From: VRUE01 sp963704545
GTDB taxonomy: Bacteria > Actinomycetota > Thermoleophilia > Solirubrobacterales > 70-9
Direction of reading: 5' to 3'
NCBI GenBank assembly: GCA_963704545.1
Contig: OY969915.1
Span: 62,001 to 126,000 of the forward strand
Length of the DNA stretch: 64,000 nucleotides
In this document: piece by piece, positions 49,380 through 58,277 of the stretch
How the letters are laid out: each line of letters begins with the position of its first letter
Position numbering within the stretch: the stretch's first letter is position 1
Translations under genes and position numbers: made by a program
Notes under the pieces: generated by a model
The model's database searches: none
What the model was told of the DNA's origin: nothing
The model's input: only the letters and a program-made list of their open reading frames with translations

Positions 49380-49856
49380 TCAGCCGTTTGCAAGCAGCCG
49401 ACAGCCCAGCAAGCGGGCGATGCCCTCGCCGCCGCGGGCCATCACCCAGTCGTGGTTCCACTCGAAGATCGGGCGGGCCACCGGTGCGACCAGGTTCATC
49501 CAGGCCTTCGTCGTCACGACGTTCCACTCGTAGAGCGCCGCGGTGACACCTTCACGCTCGAAGAGGCGCCAGCGGCCGACGCCGGTCAGCTCGCCGACCG
49601 CGTCGCCTTCGAGCAGATGCGGCGGCTCGACCCGCGTCGTCGTCACCTCGAACCCGACCCGGTAGGGCAGCAGGCTCTTCCAGACCATGCGCGCCACGGT
49701 GCCGACGCCGTTGTCGTCGTTACCGGGCCTCAGTTCTTCGGCCTCCTCCACCCCGCGCCACCACTGCGGCCAGCGGGCCTGGTCGTAGATCGCCTCGAAG
49801 ACCGGCTCGCGCGGGGAGTCCAGCAGCCAGGTCGTGAGGAAGGAGTACTGCGCCAT
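49380..49856 (-). CDS. SRPBCC-fold protein
   Basis: The 158-residue protein has the START-like pattern LTTWLLDSPREPVFEAIYDQ, WPQWWRGVEEAEEL and a long C-terminal helix. SRPBCC proteins bind hydrophobic ligands; polyketide cyclase and other roles are known, so no specific function can be assigned. It stands upstream of the CIRCE-groES region and 15 bases downstream of the ASCH gene. Confidence 0.8.
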   Translation of the reverse strand: MAQYSFLTTWLLDSPREPVFEAIYDQARWPQWWRGVEEAEELRPGNDDNGVGTVARMVWKSLLPYRVGFEVTTTRVEPPHLLEGDAVGELTGVGRWRLFEREGVTAALYEWNVVTTKAWMNLVAPVARPIFEWNHDWVMARGGEGIARLLGCRLLANG

Positions 49857-49871
49857 CCCGCGCTAGACCAT

Positions 49872-50276
49872 CTAATTGTGGCGCGGGGTCTCGCCGTTGC
49901 CGTAGTGCGCGCCGGGCGGCTCGACTATCTGCGAGAAGCGGATCACGGTGACGACTTCCTCCGGCGAGACAGGGCGGGCGTAGATCTGCTCGAGAAACTT
50001 GATCTCATCCTCGAGGCGGCGGAACTCGGGGTTGTCGTGCTCGATGTCCCGCGGCGAGAGCTCGGATATCCGCTTCACCTCTACGTCGTCGATGACCGCG
50101 GTGAAGATCTTCTCGCGCGGGCTGTGACGGAACCCGACCGTGATCCAGACGACCTGGCCGCGCTCGTACTTGTTGCTCTTGTCGCCGAGACGGATCGTCG
50201 CGGACTTGCGACCGCGCTTGAGCTGGTCGACGAAGACCGGCGAGTAGAAGTTGAGTACGTAGATCCCGCCCCTCAT
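49872..50276 (-). CDS. ASCH-domain protein
   Basis: I take ATG 50276 as start (MRGGIYVLNFYSPVFVDQL), giving 134 residues; a longer frame adds a doubtful leader. KRGRKSATIRLGDKSNKYER and GQVVWITVGFR match the PUA-like ASCH fold, proposed to bind RNA. It is followed by the SRPBCC gene on the same strand. The target RNA or nucleotide is unknown. Confidence 0.8.
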   Translation of the reverse strand: MRGGIYVLNFYSPVFVDQLKRGRKSATIRLGDKSNKYERGQVVWITVGFRHSPREKIFTAVIDDVEVKRISELSPRDIEHDNPEFRRLEDEIKFLEQIYARPVSPEEVVTVIRFSQIVEPPGAHYGNGETPRHN

Positions 50277-50367
50277 GCGGGAGCGAGCGTATCTGACCTG
50301 GCCGGACACGACGCGACTGGACAACTATCCGACCGAGGACTGTAGGAATCCGGGAGGCAGTCGATGG

Positions 50368-52263
50368 GTGGGTGTGCCGCAATTCGCGACCATCCGCTCT
50401 CGCTTGCCGCTCGGCGCGGTGCTCGCCTGCGCGGTCGCCCTCCTTCTTCTCGCTTTCTCCGGAAACGCGCTCGCGGCGAGCTGTGCCGGCAAGCACGCGA
50501 CGATCGTCGGCACGCCCGGCAACGACGTCATCGTCGGCAAGCGGGCAAGCGACGTGATCTACGGCGGTGGCGGCAACGACCGCATCAGCGGCGGGCCCAA
50601 CGGCAACGACACGATTTGCGGCGGACCGGGCGACGACTCGATCCGCGGCGGCCGCGGCTACGACTCGATCCACGGCGACGGAGGCGACGACCGACTCTCC
50701 GGGGACAGCGGCTCGGATCACATCGAGGGCGGCGCGGGCAACGACGACCTCAGCGGGGCCGAGGGCATGGACAGCCTGGTCGGCGGAGCCGGCGACGACG
50801 TCCTGCTCGGCGCCAAGGGCCCCGACAAGCTGAAGGGCGCCGGAGGCAACGACTACCTCAACGGCGACAAGGGGAGCGACGAGCTGGATGGTGCCGGCGG
50901 CAACGACACGCTGCACGGCGACAAGGGCAACGACCGGCTCCGGGGCGGGACCGGCAGCGACCAGCTCGAAGGCGGGCCTGGAGACGACCCCAAGCTCGAC
51001 GGCGGTGGCGACAGCGACTTCGTCTTCGGCGGCGCCGGCAGCGACAACGCCAGCGGTGGAGACGGAGACGGAGACGTGATCCGCGGCGACAGCGGCGAAG
51101 ACACGCTTGACGGCGGCGCCGGCGGGCGCGACATCGTCTCCTACGCCAGCGCCACGCGCGGCAGCGTCATCGTCGACCTCGGCGCGCAGCGCTCGAAAGG
51201 CGACGGCCACGACACGCTGATCGGATTCGAGGACGTCGTCGGCTCGCCCCAGGGCGACGTGATCGCAGGCGACGGCGGCGTCAACCGGCTCGACGGCGGG
51301 GTCGGCGACGACGACCTCGACGGCATGGGCGGACCCGACGAAGCCTACGGCGGCGTCGGCAACGACGAGTGCGACGGCTTCGCCACGGAGCATTCCTGCG
51401 GCGCGGAGACGAACGTCCCCGGCAGCGGCACGTTCGTGATCCTCAACCAGGGCCTCGACGGCGCCAGCCTGATCGTGCAGGGCAACGGCGGCGCCAACGA
51501 CATCCACGTCGCCTTCGACGGCGGCTGGGTGGTTTCCGATGGCAGCGGCGCCTTTGCGGGCGACGGCTGCTCGGCGACCGGCGGCGACACCGTTGTCAGC
51601 TGCCCGGCCTCGGTGGCCACCGGCCTGCTCGTCATCACCGGCGGCGACGGCGGCGACGGCATCGCGATCGACGCCGGCGTCCCCACCAGCGTCAAAGTGC
51701 GGGCCAACGGCAACGCCGGCTCCGACACCCTCAGCGGCGGCCCGGGTGACGACGTGCTCGAGGCGGGCGAGAACTACAACAACCCGAACGACGGTAACGA
51801 CACGCTCGTCGGCAACGAGGGCAGCGACGTGCTCTACGCGGACCCCGGCGCCGACCAGCTTGCCGGTGGGCCGGGCAACGACCTCGTGGTCTCCTCCGTC
51901 GCCGTCTGCCAGGGCCACAGCTACAGCGGAGGGCCCGGCGACGACACCGTCTCCTACGGCCGCTCGAACGCGTCGCTGACGGTCACCCTCGGGGGGACGG
52001 GTGGCCCCGCGGGCTGCGCGACCCCTGATCGCATCGGCGCCGACAATGAGAGCCTCGAGGGCTCCGACGGGCCCGACGTCCTGATCGGCGACGGCGGCCA
52101 GAACAGCTTCATGGGTCACCTCGGCGCCGACACGTTCGTCGGCAAGGGAGGCAGCGACTTCATCGACGCGGTCGACGGCAAGCGCGACCGCTCGATCCAG
52201 TGCGGCGGTGGGGACGACGACGTGATCAAGGATCGCGCCGACCCCAACCCGAGCGGCTGCTGA
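50368..52263 (+). CDS. Secreted RTX-type calcium-binding repeat protein
   Basis: The start is at GTG 50368, behind GGGAGGC, giving 631 residues. A signal peptide (LGAVLACAVALLLLAFSGNALA) is followed by many GGxGxDxUx nonapeptides (GGGGNDRIS, GGPGDDSIR, GGAGNDDLS, GGSGDDPKLDGG-like), in two blocks separated by a beta-rich region around residues 370-460. Such repeats form a calcium-filled parallel beta-roll. No catalytic domain is seen, so it is probably structural or adhesive. Confidence 0.9.
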   Translation: MGVPQFATIRSRLPLGAVLACAVALLLLAFSGNALAASCAGKHATIVGTPGNDVIVGKRASDVIYGGGGNDRISGGPNGNDTICGGPGDDSIRGGRGYDSIHGDGGDDRLSGDSGSDHIEGGAGNDDLSGAEGMDSLVGGAGDDVLLGAKGPDKLKGAGGNDYLNGDKGSDELDGAGGNDTLHGDKGNDRLRGGTGSDQLEGGPGDDPKLDGGGDSDFVFGGAGSDNASGGDGDGDVIRGDSGEDTLDGGAGGRDIVSYASATRGSVIVDLGAQRSKGDGHDTLIGFEDVVGSPQGDVIAGDGGVNRLDGGVGDDDLDGMGGPDEAYGGVGNDECDGFATEHSCGAETNVPGSGTFVILNQGLDGASLIVQGNGGANDIHVAFDGGWVVSDGSGAFAGDGCSATGGDTVVSCPASVATGLLVITGGDGGDGIAIDAGVPTSVKVRANGNAGSDTLSGGPGDDVLEAGENYNNPNDGNDTLVGNEGSDVLYADPGADQLAGGPGNDLVVSSVAVCQGHSYSGGPGDDTVSYGRSNASLTVTLGGTGGPAGCATPDRIGADNESLEGSDGPDVLIGDGGQNSFMGHLGADTFVGKGGSDFIDAVDGKRDRSIQCGGGDDDVIKDRADPNPSGC

Positions 52264-52278
52264 ACAACCCAGCCAGAC

Positions 52279-52980
52279 TCAGAAGATGTAGTTGCTCAGC
52301 TTCTCCGGCGCGAGCACGGTGACACGCCCGCGGCCGGGGCGGACGATCCCGGCCCGCTCGAGGTCGGCCAGGAAGCGGCTGACGCTCTCGCGGGAGGTGC
52401 CGGCAAGCTGGGCCAGGTCGGCCTGGTTCATCCGGATCGTCACCTCGCCGCCCTCTCCCGAGCGCGGCGCCTCCTCGGCGACCAGCTGGGAGAGCACCCC
52501 CGCGACACGGCTGGGGACCGTCTGGAACGACTGGCGCGAGATCCGCTCGTTCGCCGTGCGCAACCGGCGCACCAGAGCGGCGATCAGCTTCACGGTGATG
52601 TCGGGGTGACGGGCGAGCAGCGCCCGCACCTCGCCCGCGGGCAGGGCGAGCAGCTCGCCGTCGGCGAGGGCCTCGACGCTGGCCGAGCGCACCTCGCCGT
52701 CGAGCATCGCCAGCTCGCCGAAGATGTCGCCGGTGCCGAGGGTCGCCAGCGTGATCGCACGCCCGTCGGAGTGCTCGCGGGTGACGCGGAAGCTGCCGTC
52801 GCGGACGATGTAGCAGGCGTCGGAGTGGTCGCCCTCGTGGAAGACGCGCGTGCCGGCCGGGAACGAGCGGGCGACCGCCACGCGCGAGAAGCGCTCCAGC
52901 TCGCCCTCCTCGAGGTCGGCGAAGAGCGGCACGCTGCGCAGCAGCTCGACCGGTCCCAGCCCCTGCTCGCGATCCGCCAT
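52279..52980 (-). CDS. Crp/Fnr-family transcription regulator
   Basis: The 233-residue protein has a cNMP-binding beta-barrel (GTRVFHEGDHSDACYIVRDG and GDIFGELAMLDGEVRSASVE) and a C-terminal HTH (MNQADLAQLAGTSRESVSRF). The phosphate-binding cassette FGELAMLDGEVRSA is close to that of cAMP-binding Crp proteins, with Arg present. It is divergent from the acetyltransferase gene with 53 bases between starts, and a site for it may lie there. Confidence 0.92.
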   Translation of the reverse strand: MADREQGLGPVELLRSVPLFADLEEGELERFSRVAVARSFPAGTRVFHEGDHSDACYIVRDGSFRVTREHSDGRAITLATLGTGDIFGELAMLDGEVRSASVEALADGELLALPAGEVRALLARHPDITVKLIAALVRRLRTANERISRQSFQTVPSRVAGVLSQLVAEEAPRSGEGGEVTIRMNQADLAQLAGTSRESVSRFLADLERAGIVRPGRGRVTVLAPEKLSNYIF

Positions 52981-53033
52981 CGAGGGATTATCGCGGAGTG
53001 GCCTCTAGGGTGGGGCCGGTGGCGCTGCCGACC

Positions 53034-53624
53034 ATGCAGATCAGAGCGGCAACGGAGGACGACCGCGAGGCGGTTGCCGAGTGCCTCGCGCTTGCCTTTG
53101 CGGACGACCCGGCCTGGGCGCACCTGCTCCCCGGCGCCGCGACACGGGCCGAGCAGCTTCTGGCGTTCTTCACGCTGGAGATCGAGACTCTGGTCCCGGC
53201 ATACCGTCAGGCCTGGATCGTCGAGGACGGCAGCGGTGCCGCGATCTGGGGCCGGCCCGGGGAGTGGCGGGTGCCGCTGGCGAAGGAGCTGCGCCACACG
53301 CCCCAGATGGCGAAGATCTTCGGCCGCCGCCTGCCCCTGGCGATCTGGACGCTGCTGCGCCTGGAACGGCACCATCCCCGGGCGCCACACTGGTACCTGC
53401 ACTACCTGGGGGTGGAACCCCGCCGCCAGGGACGAGGCCTCGGCGGGACCCTGCTGACCCCGATGCTCGAGCTGTGCGACCGCGAGGGGACCCCCTCCTA
53501 CCTGGAGTCGAGCACCGAGCGCAACCGGGCGCTGTACGAACGCAACGGCTTCGCCCTGACCGGGACCTTCGGGATGCCGATCGCGGGACCACCGGTCCGC
53601 GAGATGTGGCGGGACCCCGCCTGA
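53034..53624 (+). CDS. GNAT-family N-acetyltransferase
   Basis: From ATG 53034 (MQIRAATEDDREAVAECL) the protein has 196 residues. The acetyl-CoA-binding motif A is YLGVEPRRQGRGLGGTLLTP (Q/RxxGxG/A) and the C-terminal strand ALYERNGFALTGTF is typical of GNAT. The acceptor may be a small molecule or a protein N-terminus. It is convergent with lhr, with five bases between stops. Confidence 0.85.
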   Translation: MQIRAATEDDREAVAECLALAFADDPAWAHLLPGAATRAEQLLAFFTLEIETLVPAYRQAWIVEDGSGAAIWGRPGEWRVPLAKELRHTPQMAKIFGRRLPLAIWTLLRLERHHPRAPHWYLHYLGVEPRRQGRGLGGTLLTPMLELCDREGTPSYLESSTERNRALYERNGFALTGTFGMPIAGPPVREMWRDPA

Positions 53625-53629
53625 GGTCC

Positions 53630-56600
53630 TCAGCGCGCCGCCAGCGTCAGCTTGCGGGGGCCGCGGCTGAAGCCGGCCTCGAGCAGGGCGTCCTCGTGGC
53701 CGGAGCCGATCACGGGGTCGCCGTCGAGCTTCTCGACGGCAAGCTTGGGGAGGCGGCCCGCCGCGACGGCGTCGGCCAGGGCGCCGATCGCTGCCGCGAG
53801 CCCCTCGGCATCGAGCTCGACCAGGCGGACCACCCCTTTTCCACCGCGCTCGAGGTAGAGCACGGGGGCGCCGTCGCGGAGCAGGACGTGGGCGCCGGGG
53901 GTACGGGCGGGGCGGCGGCCGCTGGGCGCTTTCGGCCAGGGCAGCGAGGCGCCGTAGGGGTTGGCCGGGTCTGTGGCGGCGAGGAGGAGAAAGGACCCGT
54001 CGTCTTCGGGGAGGGAGCGCAACCGCTCGACCGCACCGGGCAGGGCGAACTGGGCGCCGCCGAGGCCCTCGACGAAGTAGCCGCGGCGGGCGGTGCCGAG
54101 CAGCTCCAGGTTGCCGAGCTCGGCGTAGACGCTGGCGAAACCGCCCGGGACACCCTCGGCGAGAACGGTCTCGCGGGTGACGATGCCGTAGCGCTCCAGC
54201 ATCAGCTCGGCCTGTGCCCGCAGTCGCGGCCCAGCCGCCGGGCCGTTCTCGAACAGCGGCGCCGTCAGCGACCAGCGGCCCTGCACGGCCGCCCCGCGTG
54301 CCCGGCTGCGGGCGAAGCGCCGGCCGCCCCGCTCGGCCGGCGGCGCCGTGCGCAGGCGCGGCGCCCGCAGCGGCGAGAAGGCGTCGTTGGTCACCTCGCC
54401 CGACCAGGCGAGGTCCCAGAGCGCTCCGTGCAGCTCCTCGACCGGGTGGTCGAGGTCGGCGAGCAGGTCGATCCAGAAATCCGGCCCGGCGGCGAGGCGC
54501 TCGCGGATCGCGTCGTGGACCTCGCCCTCGGGCCGCTCGCGCTTGGCATTGGCCGGCGGCGGCCCGGCGAGGCGAACGTCGTCGCGGAAGTAGAGGGCGA
54601 CGCGGCCGTCGCTGCGACCGCGTGCGCCGGCGCCGATCCAGACCAGCTCGCCGCTGGTGCAGAGTTCGTCGAGCCAGACCGGCGAGTAGGCGCCGAGGCG
54701 CCGCGGCAGCACGTCGCCCTCCCAGACCTTGGGCGTCAGCGCCACCCCCTGCAGCGGCACCAGCGCCTCGCGCAGCCGGTCAGGGCCGGCACCGGCGGCG
54801 CGGTGGGCGTCGACGTTCTGCCAGCTGGGCAGGAAGCGGGCGAAGCGGTCGCGCGCCGCCGGTTCGACCTCGCGGCGCAGGTGGGCGAGGCTGGAGCGGC
54901 GGACCCGGCGCAGGACGTCGGAGTCGCACCACTCGCGCTCGGTACCACCCGGCAGCAGCTCGCCGCGGACCAGGGTGCCGGCCCGCTCGAGCTCGCGCAG
55001 CGCCGGGGTCGGGTCGACCCCGTAGCGGGCGACCAGCTGGGCGGTCGGGAAGGGCCCGTGCGTGCGTGCGTACCGCCGCACCAGGGCGACGAGCGGGTCG
55101 GGGTGCTCGGCGAGGAAGCTGTCAGGCAGTCCGGCGGGCGGCGGCACTCCAAGCGCGTCGCGGTACATCCCGGCGTGCTCGGCGGCGATGTAGCGCTCCT
55201 CCCCGTTGACCCGCACGAGGACGGCGCGGCGCTCGGCGACGAGCTTCTCCAGCATCGATGTGGCCGAGTAGCCCTCCGCGACCCGCCCGGCGCACTCCTC
55301 GGCGGTCAGGTCGCCGAGGTTGCGCAGCACCTGCTGCAGGGCGTCGCGGTCGCCGGCCTGGCCCATCTCGGTGCGGTGCTGGAGCTGGGCCTCGACCTCG
55401 ACCAGGGCCTCGGGGTCGATCAGCTCCCGCAGCTCCTCCTGGCCGAGCAGCTCGCGCAGCAGGTCGCGGTCGAGTGCCAGCGCCGCGGCGCGGCGCTCGG
55501 CGTTCGGCGTGTCCCCCTCGTACATGTAGGTGGCGACGTAGTCGAAGAGCAGCGAGGAGGCGAAGGGCGAGGCGGTCGGGGTCTCGACCTCGACCAGGCT
55601 GAGCTTGCGCGAGTGCAGGTCCCCCAGCAGCTGGGCCAGCGCGGGCAGGTCGAAGACGTCGCGCAGGCACTCGCGGTAGGTCTCCAGCACGACCGGGAAG
55701 CGGGGGAAGTCCCGCGCCACCTCGAGCAGGCTCTGCGCCTTGAGGCGCTGCTGCCACAACGGGGTGCGCTTGCCGGGGTAGGCGCGGGGAAGGAGCAGCG
55801 AGCGGGCGGCGTTCTCGCGGAAGTGCGAGCCGAACAGGGCCGAGCCCGAGAGCTCGCCGACGACGAGGTCCTCGAGCTCGTCGGGCTCGACCAGGACCAG
55901 GTCGGCCGGCGGCGGCTCGTCGGCGTCGGGGAGGTGGACGACGATGCCGTCGTCGGACCAGATCGCATCGGCCTCGAGGTTGCGCTCGGCGCGGATCTTG
56001 GCGGCCAGGGCCAGGCCCCAGGCGGCGTGGACGCGGCCGCCGTAGGGCGAGAGCACACAGAGCCGCCAGTCGCCGATCTCGTCGCGGAAGCGCTCGACCA
56101 CGATCGTCTCGTCGGAGGGGACGACGCGGGTCGCCGCCTGCTGCTCGCGCAGGTAGGCGACGAGATTCTCGGCGGCGCGGCGGTCGAGGTCGTACTCCTT
56201 GGCCAGCTCCTTGGGCTCACGGCCGACCGCCTCGCGGGCGAAGGCACCGATCGCGCGGCCCAGCTCAGCCGGGCGGCCGATGCCGTCGCCCTTCCAGAAG
56301 GGGACGGCGCCGGGGACCCCGGGCGCCGGGGTGACGATGACGCGGTCGCGGGTGATCTCCTCGATCCTCCAGGTCGTCGCGCCGAGCAGGAAGGTCTGGC
56401 CGGGGCGGGCCTCGTAGACCATCTCCTCGTCGAGCTCGCCGACCCGGCGCCCGTCGGGCAGGTGGACGCCGTAGAGGCCGCGGTCGGGGATCGTGCCGGC
56501 GTTGGTGACGACCAGCTGCCGGGCGCCTTTGCGGCCGTGCATGGTGCCTGCCGTGCGATCCCAGACGATCCGCGGGCGCAGCTCGGCGAAGCGGTCGGAG

Positions 56601-58237
56601 GGGTAGCGCCCGTCGAGCATGTCGAGCACGTTCTCGAGCTGCTCGCGGGAGAGCTCGTGGAAGGGCTCCGAGCTGGTGACAAGCCGCTCGACCTCGTCGA
56701 TCTTCCACTCGTCGAGCGCGGCCATCGCGACCAGCTGCTGGGCGAGGACGTCGAGTGGGTTCTGCGGGATCACCGTCTCCTCGATCGCCCCTTCGCGCAT
56801 CCGCTTGGTGACCACGGCGCACTCGAGCAGGTCGGCGCGGAACTTCGGAAAGATGCGCCCGCGGGAGACGTCGCCCACGGAGTGGCCGGCGCGGCCGACC
56901 CGCTGCAAGCCTCGGCTGACCGACTTCGGCGACTCGACCTGGATCACAAGATCCACAGCCCCCATGTCGATTCCCAGCTCCAGACTGGAAGTCGCAACGA
57001 GACACGGAAGCTCCCCTGACTTCAGCATCTCCTCCACAACCGTCCGCTCCTCATGGGACAGGGAGCCGTGGTGGGCACGTGCAATCTCGGGGGGCGCGGG
57101 GTCCGGCCCGTCGGGCCCGCTATCGCGGGGAGTTCCCGCCGGACCGGACCCCGCGCCCCCCAGCTGCTCAGTCGCCGGAAGCTCCTGCGGAGGCTCGTCA
57201 CCGTTCAGCTCGTTCAAACGCTTGGCGAGCCTCTCGGCGGCGCGGCGGTTGTTGACGAAAATGATCGTTGACGTGTGTTCTCTTACGAGCTTCAGGAGCT
57301 CGGGGTAGATCGCGGGCCAGATCGAGCGGACGTGGACGAGGGGCTCTCCGTCAGGCGGGGTGCCGTCGCCATTGGGGAAAGCTGGAGCTCCCGGTTCCGC
57401 CATGTCCTCCACCGGCACCACGATCTCCAGGTCGAGCTGCTTGGCGACTCCGGCGTCGACGATCTTGCACTCGCGCTTAGGACCGACGAGGAACCGAGCT
57501 ATTCGCTCCAGCGGGCGCTGAGTCGCGGATAGCCCGATCCGCTGGAGACCAACCGCATCTCCCGCGGGTGGCGCTGTAGGGGGAACCGCCCCTGAGGACG
57601 CTTTAGCGACCGGAAGGGGCGGTGGGTCCCCTGCAGCGACAGGACCCGCGGGCCGCTGCGCATGGCTTTTCACCAGATGCTCCAACCGCTCGAGACTCAG
57701 CGCCAGGTGAGACCCCCGCTTGGATTGGGCGACCGCATGGATCTCGTCGACGATCACCGCCTCGGCGGTCGTGAGGATCTCGCGGACGCCGGAGGAGAGC
57801 ATCAGGTAGAGCGACTCGGGGGTCGTGATCAGGATGTCCGGTGGGGTTTTGCGCATCGCCCGGCGTTCGGCCTGGGACGTGTCGCCGGTGCGCAGCCCAA
57901 CTGAGATGTCCGCCCCGATCCCTCGCAGCGGCGCCCGCAGGTTGCGCTCGATGTCGTAGGAGAGCGCCTTCAGCGGCGAGACGTAGACGAGGCGGACGCC
58001 CTGCCCACGCTCGGGCGTGCGCGAGAGGCGGTCGATCCCCCAGAGGAAGCTGGCCAGGGTCTTGCCGGAGCCCGTCGGGGCGCAGATCAGCGCGTTGGCA
58101 CCGCCGGAGATGGCCTCCCAGCCGCCGGCCTGGGCGGGAGTCGGCCCCTCGAAGGAAGCCTCGAACCAGCGCCTGACGGGGGCGCTGAACGGCGCCAGCG
58201 GGTCGGATCCCGCGCCTGCTTTCGTATCGGTGGTCAA
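53630..58237 (-). CDS. lhr: Lhr-family ATP-dependent helicase with palindrome-encoded inserts
   Basis: The 1535-residue protein is the long Lhr type: a DEAD/DEAH-like motor (motif I CAPTGSGKT, motif II VDEIHA, motif III SATQRP), a winged-helix and Lhr core, and a long C-terminal region of the full-length actinobacterial form. Lhr acts as a 3'-5' helicase on DNA or RNA-DNA hybrids in repair. Two Pro/Gly-rich inserts (about residues 200-222 and 358-383) are encoded by GC-rich palindromes at 57573-57637 and 57089-57161. They interrupt regions that are continuous in other Lhr proteins. It is the longest gene of the window. Confidence 0.95.
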   Translation of the reverse strand: MTTDTKAGAGSDPLAPFSAPVRRWFEASFEGPTPAQAGGWEAISGGANALICAPTGSGKTLASFLWGIDRLSRTPERGQGVRLVYVSPLKALSYDIERNLRAPLRGIGADISVGLRTGDTSQAERRAMRKTPPDILITTPESLYLMLSSGVREILTTAEAVIVDEIHAVAQSKRGSHLALSLERLEHLVKSHAQRPAGPVAAGDPPPLPVAKASSGAVPPTAPPAGDAVGLQRIGLSATQRPLERIARFLVGPKRECKIVDAGVAKQLDLEIVVPVEDMAEPGAPAFPNGDGTPPDGEPLVHVRSIWPAIYPELLKLVREHTSTIIFVNNRRAAERLAKRLNELNGDEPPQELPATEQLGGAGSGPAGTPRDSGPDGPDPAPPEIARAHHGSLSHEERTVVEEMLKSGELPCLVATSSLELGIDMGAVDLVIQVESPKSVSRGLQRVGRAGHSVGDVSRGRIFPKFRADLLECAVVTKRMREGAIEETVIPQNPLDVLAQQLVAMAALDEWKIDEVERLVTSSEPFHELSREQLENVLDMLDGRYPSDRFAELRPRIVWDRTAGTMHGRKGARQLVVTNAGTIPDRGLYGVHLPDGRRVGELDEEMVYEARPGQTFLLGATTWRIEEITRDRVIVTPAPGVPGAVPFWKGDGIGRPAELGRAIGAFAREAVGREPKELAKEYDLDRRAAENLVAYLREQQAATRVVPSDETIVVERFRDEIGDWRLCVLSPYGGRVHAAWGLALAAKIRAERNLEADAIWSDDGIVVHLPDADEPPPADLVLVEPDELEDLVVGELSGSALFGSHFRENAARSLLLPRAYPGKRTPLWQQRLKAQSLLEVARDFPRFPVVLETYRECLRDVFDLPALAQLLGDLHSRKLSLVEVETPTASPFASSLLFDYVATYMYEGDTPNAERRAAALALDRDLLRELLGQEELRELIDPEALVEVEAQLQHRTEMGQAGDRDALQQVLRNLGDLTAEECAGRVAEGYSATSMLEKLVAERRAVLVRVNGEERYIAAEHAGMYRDALGVPPPAGLPDSFLAEHPDPLVALVRRYARTHGPFPTAQLVARYGVDPTPALRELERAGTLVRGELLPGGTEREWCDSDVLRRVRRSSLAHLRREVEPAARDRFARFLPSWQNVDAHRAAGAGPDRLREALVPLQGVALTPKVWEGDVLPRRLGAYSPVWLDELCTSGELVWIGAGARGRSDGRVALYFRDDVRLAGPPPANAKRERPEGEVHDAIRERLAAGPDFWIDLLADLDHPVEELHGALWDLAWSGEVTNDAFSPLRAPRLRTAPPAERGGRRFARSRARGAAVQGRWSLTAPLFENGPAAGPRLRAQAELMLERYGIVTRETVLAEGVPGGFASVYAELGNLELLGTARRGYFVEGLGGAQFALPGAVERLRSLPEDDGSFLLLAATDPANPYGASLPWPKAPSGRRPARTPGAHVLLRDGAPVLYLERGGKGVVRLVELDAEGLAAAIGALADAVAAGRLPKLAVEKLDGDPVIGSGHEDALLEAGFSRGPRKLTLAAR
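57089..57161. repeat. GC-rich palindrome inside lhr, larger copy
   Basis: 18-bp arms 57089-57106 and 57144-57161 are exact reverse complements. The spacer includes CGCTATCGCGGGGAGTTCCC, similar to CGCTTCGCGGGAGTTCC in the hairpin at 3797-3862. It keeps the reading frame and encodes a Gly/Pro/Ser/Asp-rich segment. Confidence 0.8.
57573..57637. repeat. GC-rich palindrome inside lhr, second copy
   Basis: Core arms ACCGCCCCT (57585-57593) and AGGGGCGGT (57615-57623) are exact; outer parts GCTGTAGGGG and CCCCTGCAGC pair with one mismatch. The loop has CGCTTTAGCG, another small hairpin. It encodes a Pro/Ala-rich insert next to the helicase SAT motif. Confidence 0.7.
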
Positions 58238-58277
58238 CCCACCGATCTTAGGGCCTGCCCCGCCGGATGCTCGCGGG

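Noticed and set aside
50560..51150. Dense short repeats as a CRISPR or satellite
   Set aside because: They encode GGxGxDxUx nonapeptides in one frame of a secreted RTX-type protein.
53081..57019. Plus-strand frame of 1312 codons opposite lhr
   Set aside because: It is a shadow of the high-GC lhr gene; it has no domain, no plausible start and low-complexity composition.
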